A stretch of 64,000 nucleotides of DNA from Marinomonas atlantica (GTDB lineage: Bacteria; Pseudomonadota; Gammaproteobacteria; Pseudomonadales; Marinomonadaceae): contig NZ_LTAW01000005.1 of NCBI RefSeq assembly GCF_001639725.1, positions 124,001-188,000 on the forward strand. The letters run 5' to 3'. Both the position numbers and the translations under genes were made by a program. The notes beneath the pieces are model-generated. The model did no database searches. It was not told the DNA's origin and saw only the letters and a list, made by a program, of their open reading frames with translations. Below, in pieces: positions 36,523-44,634 of this stretch (within the stretch, counting starts at the first letter, position 1; each line of letters opens with the position of its first letter).

Positions 36523-38835
36523 TTATTCCTTCAATTCTTCTACGATTTCTAGATCGACATAGATATCACCATCGTCATCTAGAACTGGCGCATCGACTTT
36601 GTCATAAGCCCAGTCATTAATAGTTTCTAATGCGCCATCAACCATTATGTTTAGTTTGCTACACAGTTCATGAACTTCTTTGCGTGCCCACGACTCTTTA
36701 GTTATCAAAGTTTCAAAAAGTTCTTTGTAAGGGCTATCTAAACCTTCTTCATCGACATCAGCAGTGGGGTTCACTTCCAGTTCAACTTCTTCATCAACGG
36801 CAAATATACTCTCCAGCATACTCTTTGCGTCGTTGGTGTCACTTTCATGCATAGCCAGAATACTTTCATCCAACTGAAAGGTACCTTTATCAATTGAAAC
36901 GTCTTTAGATGTGGCTGAGGTAGTTTGTTTACTGGAGGCAAACGCATGCATGTCACTTGTAACGAGTGATTTATCTAAACCTAACGAGATATATAACTTT
37001 TCAATTTGCTTAATTTCAGAAGTATCGATTTTTCCGTCAGCAAGAGCGATGGAAAGCATGAATTTTTTCAAGAATTCCACCTGTGGAGCGCCTAGTTTTT
37101 CAATTCTAGCTTTCAACCCCGTATTATTTACAGGGGCATTTAGACGCCAAGTTAAATATGCATTTAACGAGTTCTTTTCAGAAGGAGAGAGTTTGTCATC
37201 CTGGTTTATCAACGATTGTAAGGCGATTTTCTCATGATGATCTATAGAACCATCTATCGTGGCGACCATTGCCCCTAACCTAATTGCTAAACTTACTTGG
37301 TTGAATTTCGAGCTTGGCTCAAAAAAATCTCCATGGCCCGGTGAGAAGAGCACAATGTTGTCATCGATTTTCAATTTTGCATGGTGAAAACGTTGGTCTG
37401 GCGCAATACCTATTTCAGCCTTAGCAGCCAAGTTAGCGACTAGATCATTTTCTTTCTTGTTAAACGTCTTAGGGAGAGGTGTACCAGTATGAGTCCAGAA
37501 ATCCTTGACTGTGGTTAGTCCATCATTTGAACTTATTATCTGAATTGCCCAAGACTTAAATGTTTCTATAACTGGTGAATTTGCTTCATTTGCCAGTTCT
37601 TTAGGTAATAACATCAACGCTGCAATATCACTCCTTGAGGTATCAGCTTTTCCTAAGTAACGGCTATAGCTGCTCAACTCTTCTGTACATTGTTCGGCAA
37701 TAGGAATGAGCTTTTTAATTGGGCCTTTGAGAATACTTGGATCTGGTAAGTCACCTAACTCCAAATCAATCCCATGCACACCATTACTTGCCGCATGGTA
37801 TGAAAGTCGCAGTTTAGTTTTATTGGGTTTTACGGAAATTCCTTCGCCAAACTTGTTAGAGAATCTAATTTGGAAAAGCTGGCTAAACTCTTCTTCACAT
37901 CTACGGGCGGGAGTTTTTAGGGAATACTCGAATGTATTTTTTAGCCACTCTAAAGCTAAGGGGGCTGTTACAGGGGTTCCATTGGCTATAGTTGTTGCAA
38001 GTTTAACTTTGAATGACAATGCATTGTTAGTTTCTGGTATGTCTGACAGTCTATCTTCGAATAAGGTGGGTCTTTGAAGTGCCATTAGTTCGAGGAAATT
38101 AGCAGAGTATCCTCTGAAAGAACGATTTGCGTTGAAAACGCTATTGAGACGCAACACTTCTTCAAATATGGCTATGTATTCTTCATCAGATATTTGACTG
38201 GTGGATTTGTTTTCTATGACTCTTCTTTCAAACCCATAGAAATATATGAAGACATAACCAATTGGCGTATTAGGGTTTGAGCGATCTGAGGAGAGCCAAT
38301 CTAGGTAAGCGCCTCTACAGCCTTTAGATAAGGATGCGTAAGTTGGCCAGTATCCTAAGGATTCATCAGTGTATATTTCTGAATGTACCGAGGGACTTAA
38401 AGCCGGGCGTTTTTCATCCACTAGAGATGGCTCTATACCGTACCCATCTAGTGAATTCATTACTCCACCATAGTAGAAGAAGCCTTTCTTTAACTTTCTT
38501 CCATTAATAGAAAGTTGTTCATCTTCACTTATCCATCGACCTTTTTGTTTGTTCGTTGTTTTTTCCGGCTCTCGGCCAACACTTGTATGAATAGTAAAAG
38601 TAGCAAAGTCATCATCTAGATAAGCATGATTAGACGTACTGGATATACTTATGCTGGAAGATCTTTCAGCAATACTGGGGGATGAGGTTCTACGTTCAGG
38701 TACTTTTGATTCTTCAGAAAAAGTTTGGGGAGTTTTTTGGGGGGATGGATTTTGTGCAGAAGATCTACTGTTCGCTTTACCTTTAAATAATCTATAAGCC
38801 AAATAAATTACAAATAACCCAATAATGAATTCCAT
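36523..38835 (-). CDS. sngA: Membrane-anchored TerB-domain protein, SngA of a Shango-type system
   Basis: A 770-residue protein with an N-terminal membrane anchor (MEFIIGLFVIYLAYRLFKG), a long Ser/Pro-rich linker (about 25-80), a TerB-N-like region (about 100-330) including the YFYGFERRVI block, and a TerB-like helical domain around ALADGKIDTSEIKQIEKLYISLG (about 590-612). That motif is the acidic metal-binding helix pair of TerB. An acidic tail follows. The frame opens earlier (38853), but AGAGGGA points to the ATG at 38835. First gene of the three-gene operon. TerB plus ATPase plus helicase is the reported Shango composition. Confidence 0.8.
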   Translation of the reverse strand: MEFIIGLFVIYLAYRLFKGKANSRSSAQNPSPQKTPQTFSEESKVPERRTSSPSIAERSSSISISSTSNHAYLDDDFATFTIHTSVGREPEKTTNKQKGRWISEDEQLSINGRKLKKGFFYYGGVMNSLDGYGIEPSLVDEKRPALSPSVHSEIYTDESLGYWPTYASLSKGCRGAYLDWLSSDRSNPNTPIGYVFIYFYGFERRVIENKSTSQISDEEYIAIFEEVLRLNSVFNANRSFRGYSANFLELMALQRPTLFEDRLSDIPETNNALSFKVKLATTIANGTPVTAPLALEWLKNTFEYSLKTPARRCEEEFSQLFQIRFSNKFGEGISVKPNKTKLRLSYHAASNGVHGIDLELGDLPDPSILKGPIKKLIPIAEQCTEELSSYSRYLGKADTSRSDIAALMLLPKELANEANSPVIETFKSWAIQIISSNDGLTTVKDFWTHTGTPLPKTFNKKENDLVANLAAKAEIGIAPDQRFHHAKLKIDDNIVLFSPGHGDFFEPSSKFNQVSLAIRLGAMVATIDGSIDHHEKIALQSLINQDDKLSPSEKNSLNAYLTWRLNAPVNNTGLKARIEKLGAPQVEFLKKFMLSIALADGKIDTSEIKQIEKLYISLGLDKSLVTSDMHAFASSKQTTSATSKDVSIDKGTFQLDESILAMHESDTNDAKSMLESIFAVDEEVELEVNPTADVDEEGLDSPYKELFETLITKESWARKEVHELCSKLNIMVDGALETINDWAYDKVDAPVLDDDGDIYVDLEIVEELKE

Positions 38836-39322
38836 TTTATTCCCTCTTTCCAAGGCTCGAATTTACGGAGCATGCGATCTAGCCCCTTGTTTTAGACTTA
38901 TTTGGCTTTTGAAGTGATATAGCCAGTATTCTAGCCAAACTTTTCCAAGTTTTAGTGCCTGGATGCCCATTTTTCAGAATCCAGAAGAATTTTTCATGCT
39001 AGCGTGCCAGTAAAATCTATCCTATGAACAGCATGGATAATTTACTATCGTTCTTCAGTAGGCCTCGATAGCTTGCTTCCATATACCCAAACTGGCATTT
39101 GATAATACGGAATGGATACTCGATTTGGCAAGGCACAAGTATCCTAATTCACTATGTCAGTACAAGATCGTAATTGAATATGAAGACATATTTGGGAGCA
39201 ACATCATTCAGCAGAAAGCTTGATTGCAAAAAAGTGACCAAAACTTCTGATTTGCGTACAGAAGCTGCCGAGTGCAGTGAGTATTATTATTGGGTTGAAG
39301 TTTCTTGACTTATTTCAGTTAA
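38836..39322. other. Stretch between the Shango operon and tniQ
   Basis: About 490 bp between divergent operons, holding promoters for both, a short coding-like remnant (39062-39223) and, at its end, TTGACT (39305-39310), a possible -35 box for tniQ. Nothing else recognised. Confidence 0.45.
39062..39223 (+). pseudogene. Short coding-like remnant, origin unknown
   Basis: An open stretch of 53 codons ending in TGA with protein-like composition (for example WILDLARHKYPNSLCQYKI and EYEDIFGSN) but no usable start codon or ribosome site and a stop just upstream. It may be the tail of a gene lost from the cargo region. I do not recognise the family; chance is possible. Confidence 0.3.
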
Positions 39323-39357
39323 CACCTATTTTCTAAGTATATCTTAGAAAATAGGTG
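39323..39357 (+). promoter_or_regulatory. 35-bp palindrome overlapping the tniQ ribosome site
   Basis: Perfect 15-bp arms, CACCTATTTTCTAAG and CTTAGAAAATAGGTG, around TATAT. The centre is the CTAAG-N5-CTTAG core also found twice before xre. The 3' arm ends in AGGTG, the tniQ Shine-Dalgarno, five bases before the ATG. It may act as an operator (over a TTGACT-16-TATTTT promoter) and also, in mRNA, as a hairpin hiding the ribosome site. Confidence 0.75.
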
Positions 39358-39362
39358 TGCCG

Positions 39363-40514
39363 ATGAATTTCCTTCCTAACCCTATTGAGCTATATGAAAA
39401 CGAAACACTTGAAAGTGCATTGCTTAGGCTATGTCGTGCAAACCACTTCGAGCATTACAATGATCTTTCGATAGAGATACGTTCATGGTTGGAAGAGCAT
39501 CACCCGACCATTGCGGGTGCTTTTCCTCTCGCTTTAGATGCCGTGAATGTCTATCACTCGAAGCAAAGTAGTGCGAAGCGGGTGCAGTCATTACAGCTAC
39601 TCGAACAGTTGGTAGGCCTTCCTAAGTTTTCACTTTTAGATGTTAGCTTTAAGCATACTAACGCGGTTGATTCTGGTCATTTCGCTGAAGTGCGTTACAA
39701 GCAAATCACTATTCCTAAATCCTTTGTGCGAGCCTGTAATGTCCCTGTTTGCATAGAGTGTCTTCGGGAGTCTAACTATGTCCGATTTGATTGGCATATC
39801 AGCAAGGTAACTTGCTGTGACAAGCATAAAGTGAAATTGCTTACCAACTGCCCCTCTTGCAATACAACGCTCAACTATATGATAAGCGAAGACCCTAGTC
39901 GTTGTGTTTGTGGTTATAGCTTGTTTGGAGTTGATTCGAGTGAAGCGGGTATCGATGGCTGGCGTCGCTGGCCTAGCTTTGATCAGCAAGGCAAGCAACC
40001 ATTTTCCGAGCAGCTAGCGATGTTGTTTTTCTTAGATAGGCATTTCCCAAAGTTAGGACACGAGGAGTTTAATGACGACCTTAAAGGTCACATCGAAGGG
40101 CACCTTCAAAAACTCATAGATCACAGTCTATTGATAGCAACTGACAAGATTAATCGACTGACATTTTCCTATCTAACAAATAACTTCTTGAGTGATGTGG
40201 CACAAATCAGCTGTTTACCGGATTGCATCAAAGAGAGTATTGCTAGTGTAGTGATCGAGCTGGCGTTAGAAACACCTCGTTCAACCATTGCAAACCTCGG
40301 TGATAGTTTGGTTTCCATACGAGAGGTAGCATTGATCACAGGCTCTACTGTCGAAGATATTTTTCGATTGTATGAGAGCGGTATATTGATGCTCGGAAAA
40401 CGTATCCGCGATGAAGGGCGTCTTGAATCGTTTAATCCAGCTTTTCGATTAAGGGATGTAGCTGCGATTGTGCTCTCCTATTCTCGATACGGCTACAGCC
40501 AGTCAGCTTGGTAA
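39363..40514 (+). CDS. tniQ: TniQ/TnsD-family target-selection protein of the CAST
   Basis: A 383-residue TniQ that dimerises at the Cas6 end of Cascade and recruits TnsC to the guide-selected target. N-terminal FLPNPIELYENETLESALLRLCRANHF is the family start. Zinc-finger cysteines and histidines are visible in CIECLRESNYVRFDWHI, VTCCDKHKVKLLTNCPSCN and RCVCGYSLF. An HTH-like region lies near the C-terminus (VSIREVALITGSTVEDIF). The frame opens at GTG 39357; the ATG at 39363 has the ribosome site. First gene of tniQ-cas8/5-cas7-cas6. Confidence 0.94.
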   Translation: MNFLPNPIELYENETLESALLRLCRANHFEHYNDLSIEIRSWLEEHHPTIAGAFPLALDAVNVYHSKQSSAKRVQSLQLLEQLVGLPKFSLLDVSFKHTNAVDSGHFAEVRYKQITIPKSFVRACNVPVCIECLRESNYVRFDWHISKVTCCDKHKVKLLTNCPSCNTTLNYMISEDPSRCVCGYSLFGVDSSEAGIDGWRRWPSFDQQGKQPFSEQLAMLFFLDRHFPKLGHEEFNDDLKGHIEGHLQKLIDHSLLIATDKINRLTFSYLTNNFLSDVAQISCLPDCIKESIASVVIELALETPRSTIANLGDSLVSIREVALITGSTVEDIFRLYESGILMLGKRIRDEGRLESFNPAFRLRDVAAIVLSYSRYGYSQSAW

Positions 40515-40529
40515 TGCGGGGTAATCCTG

Positions 40530-42575
40530 ATGCACTTGAAAGATGAGTTACAGGCAGTAAAGACGTTAAAAGCCAAAGAACGATACGATCTCTTGAAAAA
40601 GCAATTTGAACTGTGTTCTGAAGGTATTGATGTGACCGGTAGTGAAGTCGATTGTTTAACCATCTTGGTCAATTTAATCGGCAAAGAAGCTGAAGAGCTG
40701 AATAGTTCGTTACATGCAAAGTGGATATTAGAGGATGAGACATTTTGGGTTAAGTTCCAAAAAGTTGCTTCTCAATTACATACCCATAACTTGAAATGGC
40801 CTGATTCCCGCGTAAATCTTCAACATCAAATCCGTGTTATACCCGAAACAGGGGCACTCCCAAAATTTGGTTGGTCAGGCAATAGCAGCGATTACCGTGT
40901 TGGCAGGCTATTGACCAGTACCTTTAATTGGCAGGGGGCAGAACACTCTCTCGTTTCTGTCTGGCTTGAGGATTTCGTCGAATGGCGTAAGGCATCTTAC
41001 AAGCTGGGTATAACGAAAGCATTCTGGTATCAAATCAAACGTGAACTAGAAAATCTTTTTCAAGAAAGTCATTTCCCCGATGTGGTGGACTCCTATTCGC
41101 CAGAATTGCTATTTCCATACAAGGATCATTATTTAACCGTGACACCCGTTGTATCACATAGCACTCAGCTTTCAGTACAACATCTTGTTGGCTTACCTAC
41201 TCACTCACTTAGTTTCCCTCATCCCAGTGCGCTAGGCATCTTATGTGGCTCTCTGGGCGGTCATGTGCGAATGCTTAAGCTGTCTCCTGTTCACAACCTA
41301 AGATCGAGGCAGAGTTCTTTAAATAGCCTCAGAAGCTATCTTGAGCCATATTCGCTGACCGCTAAATATGCGACAAACATCTATCGAGAGGTTACGGATG
41401 TAAAAATATATTCATCACTAAGACTGAAGAGAAAAGCAAGACTTAGGGTCTTGTGTGCCTTGGACAATATTTTAGAAGAATGGATGTCTCCGTTAATACA
41501 GGCAAAGCTGGCTTCGAAGAACATCAGTAAAATAGAAGGCTTGAGCCAAGAAGAGCAAAACTTCTTGAAGACGAGCTTTGTTGATATCGAGGACTTTTCC
41601 AGATACTTGAACCGAAAGCTGCATGGTGAGTTGGAGAGCAATAAATACACTCGCCATTTTAGCTATCACCAGCGTCTTGTAGGTGTGACTCAAAAACGGC
41701 TTATGAGTTTTCTAAAGCATGTGTTGTCTGAAAAGTCATCATCAGATGCTTCTGATGAAACATTTTTAGTTTTCAAGAGCTTGAGAATCAATGAAGCTAA
41801 TGGTCTCAATAACCCCTTCGTTGCGGGCATGCCATCGATGATTGGTTTATACGGCTTTCTGCATCAATTCGAGCGACAGCTGAACGAAATATGCTCTGAT
41901 GTATCCGTTGTAAGTTTTGCGCTTTATTGCAGTCACTACAGTTCACATGGGTCTATTGCTCTTCCTGCCCCAAGCATTCCTGATAAGGAGATGCGCATTA
42001 AGCGAAGTGGTGTTATGCCTGAGTTTAAGTTTGATGGGAAGTTTTCCATCATCGTTAAATTAAACCGCCTAACTGATAATGATGATCCTCTGGATATTGA
42101 GCTGATTAAGGCTGCGCTACCAGAACGGCTCTGGGGCGGCTCAGTGCATCCTCCTTACCTTTATGAGGATACTGAGTGGGCTTCCATTGTAAGTGGTGCT
42201 AACAACCTTAAGCAGTACATGGCTAGACACATGTTTTTTGGTAATTGGATATCGCCAGAAAAACAGAACAAACTAGACTTGAATGATTATGTGGAGCTAT
42301 TAAAAGCCAATCACGACTTATCGCTCTGCTTGGTGGGCTATGATCTTTTGGAACCGATAAAGCCCCGCAACGTCATATCTGGAATTCATGCGTTTTGTGA
42401 GCCCCTGATCGATCTTTGTCGGCTCAAGCAAACCTTTAAAGTGATCAGAGGATCAAAGCCTTTGGAGCAGGGCCTATTTTGGCAATATGTGCCAGTATCA
42501 CAAAACTGTACTACCTTGAGAGTAAGTCCAGTTTGTGGAGAAACTCATGCAGCTTCCCAATCAGCTGAGCTATAA
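40530..42575 (+). CDS. cas8f: Cas8f-Cas5f fusion, type I-F3 Cascade large subunit
   Basis: A 681-residue protein located between tniQ and cas7, the position of the fused Cas8/Cas5 in I-F3 transposons (Tn6677 Cas8 is of similar size). It binds the crRNA 5' handle and reads the PAM. Sequence similarity within this family is low, and I identify it by position, length and general features (a C-terminal segment near GIHAFCEPLIDLCRLKQTF). Its end overlaps the cas7 start by 29 nt. No separate Cas5 gene exists, consistent with fusion. Confidence 0.88.
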   Translation: MHLKDELQAVKTLKAKERYDLLKKQFELCSEGIDVTGSEVDCLTILVNLIGKEAEELNSSLHAKWILEDETFWVKFQKVASQLHTHNLKWPDSRVNLQHQIRVIPETGALPKFGWSGNSSDYRVGRLLTSTFNWQGAEHSLVSVWLEDFVEWRKASYKLGITKAFWYQIKRELENLFQESHFPDVVDSYSPELLFPYKDHYLTVTPVVSHSTQLSVQHLVGLPTHSLSFPHPSALGILCGSLGGHVRMLKLSPVHNLRSRQSSLNSLRSYLEPYSLTAKYATNIYREVTDVKIYSSLRLKRKARLRVLCALDNILEEWMSPLIQAKLASKNISKIEGLSQEEQNFLKTSFVDIEDFSRYLNRKLHGELESNKYTRHFSYHQRLVGVTQKRLMSFLKHVLSEKSSSDASDETFLVFKSLRINEANGLNNPFVAGMPSMIGLYGFLHQFERQLNEICSDVSVVSFALYCSHYSSHGSIALPAPSIPDKEMRIKRSGVMPEFKFDGKFSIIVKLNRLTDNDDPLDIELIKAALPERLWGGSVHPPYLYEDTEWASIVSGANNLKQYMARHMFFGNWISPEKQNKLDLNDYVELLKANHDLSLCLVGYDLLEPIKPRNVISGIHAFCEPLIDLCRLKQTFKVIRGSKPLEQGLFWQYVPVSQNCTTLRVSPVCGETHAASQSAEL

Positions 42576-43575
42576 ACGCTCAATAAATCCTAGCAAAGCA
42601 ATTTTCTACTATCGTCGTGATGATGAGCTTTATCCTCTTCCAGTAGAGCGGATGAAAATCAGAGGTAGTAAAAGCGGCTTTAGCGAAGCGCACACAGCAA
42701 AGGGAATTAAGGAGTCGGCAACGATCCATAGTCTAGCGACAGGTAACCCTCATACGATTGATACCTGTTATTTGCCCCCTGTTGCTGAATGCCTAGTGTG
42801 TCGTTTCTCCCTACGTATATCTGCCAATAGCCTAAAGCCAGACCGATGCTCAGATATGACCTTTAAAGATACTGCTCAACAATTTCTAAATAGCTACATA
42901 GATAAAGATGGCTTTAAAGAGTTAGCGATTCGATATGCGAAAAATATCGCCATGGGGACTTGGCTTTGGCGTAACAGAGAAGCGAATACCTTCGACGTGT
43001 TCGTGAAAACAAGCCAAGGCACCGAGTATAAATTTGAAAATGCTCATCAGCTTTTTTGGGATGCTGCTTGGCCAGCTGAAAAAAGTGATCTATTAAATGG
43101 CCTAGCAAGTGAGCTAGCTACAGCACTCTCTAGTGCTCGATACGTATGGCACTGTGATATTTGGGCTGAGGTTAAAATGCCATTTTGCTCCGAAGTATTC
43201 CCAAGCCAGTGTTTTGTTGACCATAATGACAAGCTAAGTGCGAGTAAGGTATTGCTTACGACTGATATTGATGGCGTCATGACCGCATGCTATAGCTCCG
43301 ACAAAGTGGGCGCAGCAATACAAATGATCGATGACTGGTGGGATGAAAGCTGTGACTTCCCACTAAGAGTAAATGAGTACGCTGCTGACTATGAGAACTT
43401 GATTGCAAGAAGGCACCCGAGTACAGATCGAGATTTTTACCAATGCCTTCAAAAGCTCCCGTATTACACCGAAAAGCTTGTCAAAGCGGCGGTAACTGAG
43501 GATATCGACCCCGATGCACACTTTGTCGCATCGGTATTGGTTAAAGGTGGCATGTTCCAAGGAGGTAAGAGCTGA
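42547..43575 (+). CDS. cas7f: Cas7f, Cascade backbone subunit
   Basis: Backbone protein (342 residues) of which six copies coat the spacer part of the crRNA. Starting at ATG 42547 (GGAG six bases upstream) gives MQLPNQLSYKRSINPSKAIFYY, closely matching the start of Cas7 from Tn6677-type elements; the frame opens upstream at GTG 42535. Family blocks: ATIHSLATGNPHTIDTCYLP, MGTWLWRNREANTF, YRRHPST-like ARRHPSTDRDFY and the C-terminal LVKGGMFQGG. Its stop overlaps the cas6 start. Confidence 0.94.
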   Translation: MQLPNQLSYKRSINPSKAIFYYRRDDELYPLPVERMKIRGSKSGFSEAHTAKGIKESATIHSLATGNPHTIDTCYLPPVAECLVCRFSLRISANSLKPDRCSDMTFKDTAQQFLNSYIDKDGFKELAIRYAKNIAMGTWLWRNREANTFDVFVKTSQGTEYKFENAHQLFWDAAWPAEKSDLLNGLASELATALSSARYVWHCDIWAEVKMPFCSEVFPSQCFVDHNDKLSASKVLLTTDIDGVMTACYSSDKVGAAIQMIDDWWDESCDFPLRVNEYAADYENLIARRHPSTDRDFYQCLQKLPYYTEKLVKAAVTEDIDPDAHFVASVLVKGGMFQGGKS

Positions 43576-44174
43576 AACTCTACAGCATTTCAATCAGATA
43601 CTTACCGGAAAAATGTGACCATGCATTATTAGCTGGTCGTTGTATCAAGGTGCTCCATGGGTTTATGAGCCGTAACGGACAATTAAATATTGCCGTATCA
43701 TTTCCTCGATGGAGTGCAAAAACGGTTGGTAATCAAATAGTCTTCGTATCACCCGATAGCAATCTTCTCGACTTTTTGCTTGAACAGCCATACTTTCAGA
43801 TGATGATCGACAATGGTCTTTTTGAAGCGAGTGATGTTGAAGATGTGCCGAAGTCAGAGAGCTTCGTTAAATTTGTTCGCAATCAATCTATCGACAAAAT
43901 GACACCTGCCGCCAAAGCAAGACGACTTAGAAGAGCGCAAAAAAGAGCAATAGCACGAGGTGAAGAATTCGATCCCATCCCTCCCCAGTCAAAGGAAGTG
44001 GACTTCTTTCACAGTATTCCAATGGAAAGTTCGGAAAGTGGAATGAGTTATATGCTTAGGGTGCAGCGCTTTGAAGCCCACCGCGCGAGTAAGGTAGAGC
44101 CCTTTAAAGTTTGCTCTTACGGACTTTCGACTAACGAGAGTCATAAGGCATTAATACCATATTGTGTGACATAG
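43572..44174 (+). CDS. cas6f: Cas6f crRNA-processing endonuclease, CTG start
   Basis: Cuts the CRISPR transcript at repeat hairpins and stays on the 3' handle. No ATG, GTG or TTG allows a full-length protein: the first GTG (43650) would remove 26 conserved residues. A CTG at 43572 sits 5 nt after GGAGGT and overlaps the cas7 stop (CTGA). It gives 200 residues beginning MKLYSISIRYLPEKC, aligned with the normal Cas6f start, then CIKVLHGF and SFPRW. The C-terminal arginine helix is AAKARRLRRAQKRAIARGEEFDP and the end is SYGLSTNESH. Family assignment is firm; the CTG start is inferred from alignment and ribosome-site position. Confidence 0.9.
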   Translation: MKLYSISIRYLPEKCDHALLAGRCIKVLHGFMSRNGQLNIAVSFPRWSAKTVGNQIVFVSPDSNLLDFLLEQPYFQMMIDNGLFEASDVEDVPKSESFVKFVRNQSIDKMTPAAKARRLRRAQKRAIARGEEFDPIPPQSKEVDFFHSIPMESSESGMSYMLRVQRFEAHRASKVEPFKVCSYGLSTNESHKALIPYCVT

Positions 44175-44284
44175 ATATTTTGATTAATAAAACAGATACT
44201 TATAAAGACTCTAGAAAATTAGGTTATTTCTGAGATTTTAGTCTAAATTCAATGTTATCAAGAAATTAAGCGTTATTCTTGATA

Positions 44285-44492
44285 GTGACCTGCCGCATAG
44301 GCAGCTGGAAAAGAACGCAGTAAAAACACTTTCCATAACACTCTGTGACCTGCCGCATAGGCAGCTGGAAAAAATTCTAAAAGACTCGCCAATATTTCTT
44401 GTAAATGACCTGCCGCATAGGCAGCTGTAATTAGGACTGGAAGTAAAAAGCCACATCGATGAACATAAACCTACCGAAAAGGTAGACACAGC
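44285..44492 (+). CRISPR. Short I-F CRISPR array with three spacers and atypical terminal repeats
   Basis: Four 28-bp repeats at 44285, 44345, 44405 and 44465, with 32-bp spacers (44313-44344, 44373-44404, 44433-44464). Repeats 1 and 2 are identical, with stem CTGCC-GCATA-GGCAG. Repeat 3 differs at its first base and its 3' end. Repeat 4 is highly diverged outside the hairpin, but its stem CTACC-GAAAA-GGTAG keeps pairing by a compensatory change. Spacer 3, between the atypical repeats, matches ffs (24/32). Spacers 1 and 2 have no match that I can see in the window. It lies 110 bp after cas6, same direction. Confidence 0.96.
44433..44464 (+). other. Homing spacer matching ffs
   Basis: Spacer 3 aligns without gaps to bases 28640-28671 of the window inside ffs, with mismatches at positions 4, 6, 12, 15, 16, 24, 29 and 30. 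Four of these (6, 12, 24, 30) are the flipped-out sixth positions that type I Cascade does not read. The protospacer is preceded by TC and ends 46 bp before the transposon's first base, close to the known 47-50 bp insertion distance. Confidence 0.92.
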
Positions 44493-44634
44493 CCATGGAT
44501 GGGCATTAGCTATTGTAAAGTATTCAAGGAGAGAAACATGACATCTTGAATATCTTATATATAGCCGCATTAATTGTAGAAGTATGTTGAGGTTTCTTTA
44601 ATTTATCGTAAGTTCTTAATCTGAAGGAGCTTAA

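Noticed and set aside
43650-44174. Cas6 as a truncated protein starting at GTG 43650
   Set aside because: In-frame sequence back to CTG 43572 restores the conserved N-terminus and has an ideal ribosome site.
44238-44570. Minus-strand open frame with repeated SCLCGRS peptide
   Set aside because: It is the CRISPR array read on the other strand; the peptide repeat is produced by the DNA repeats.
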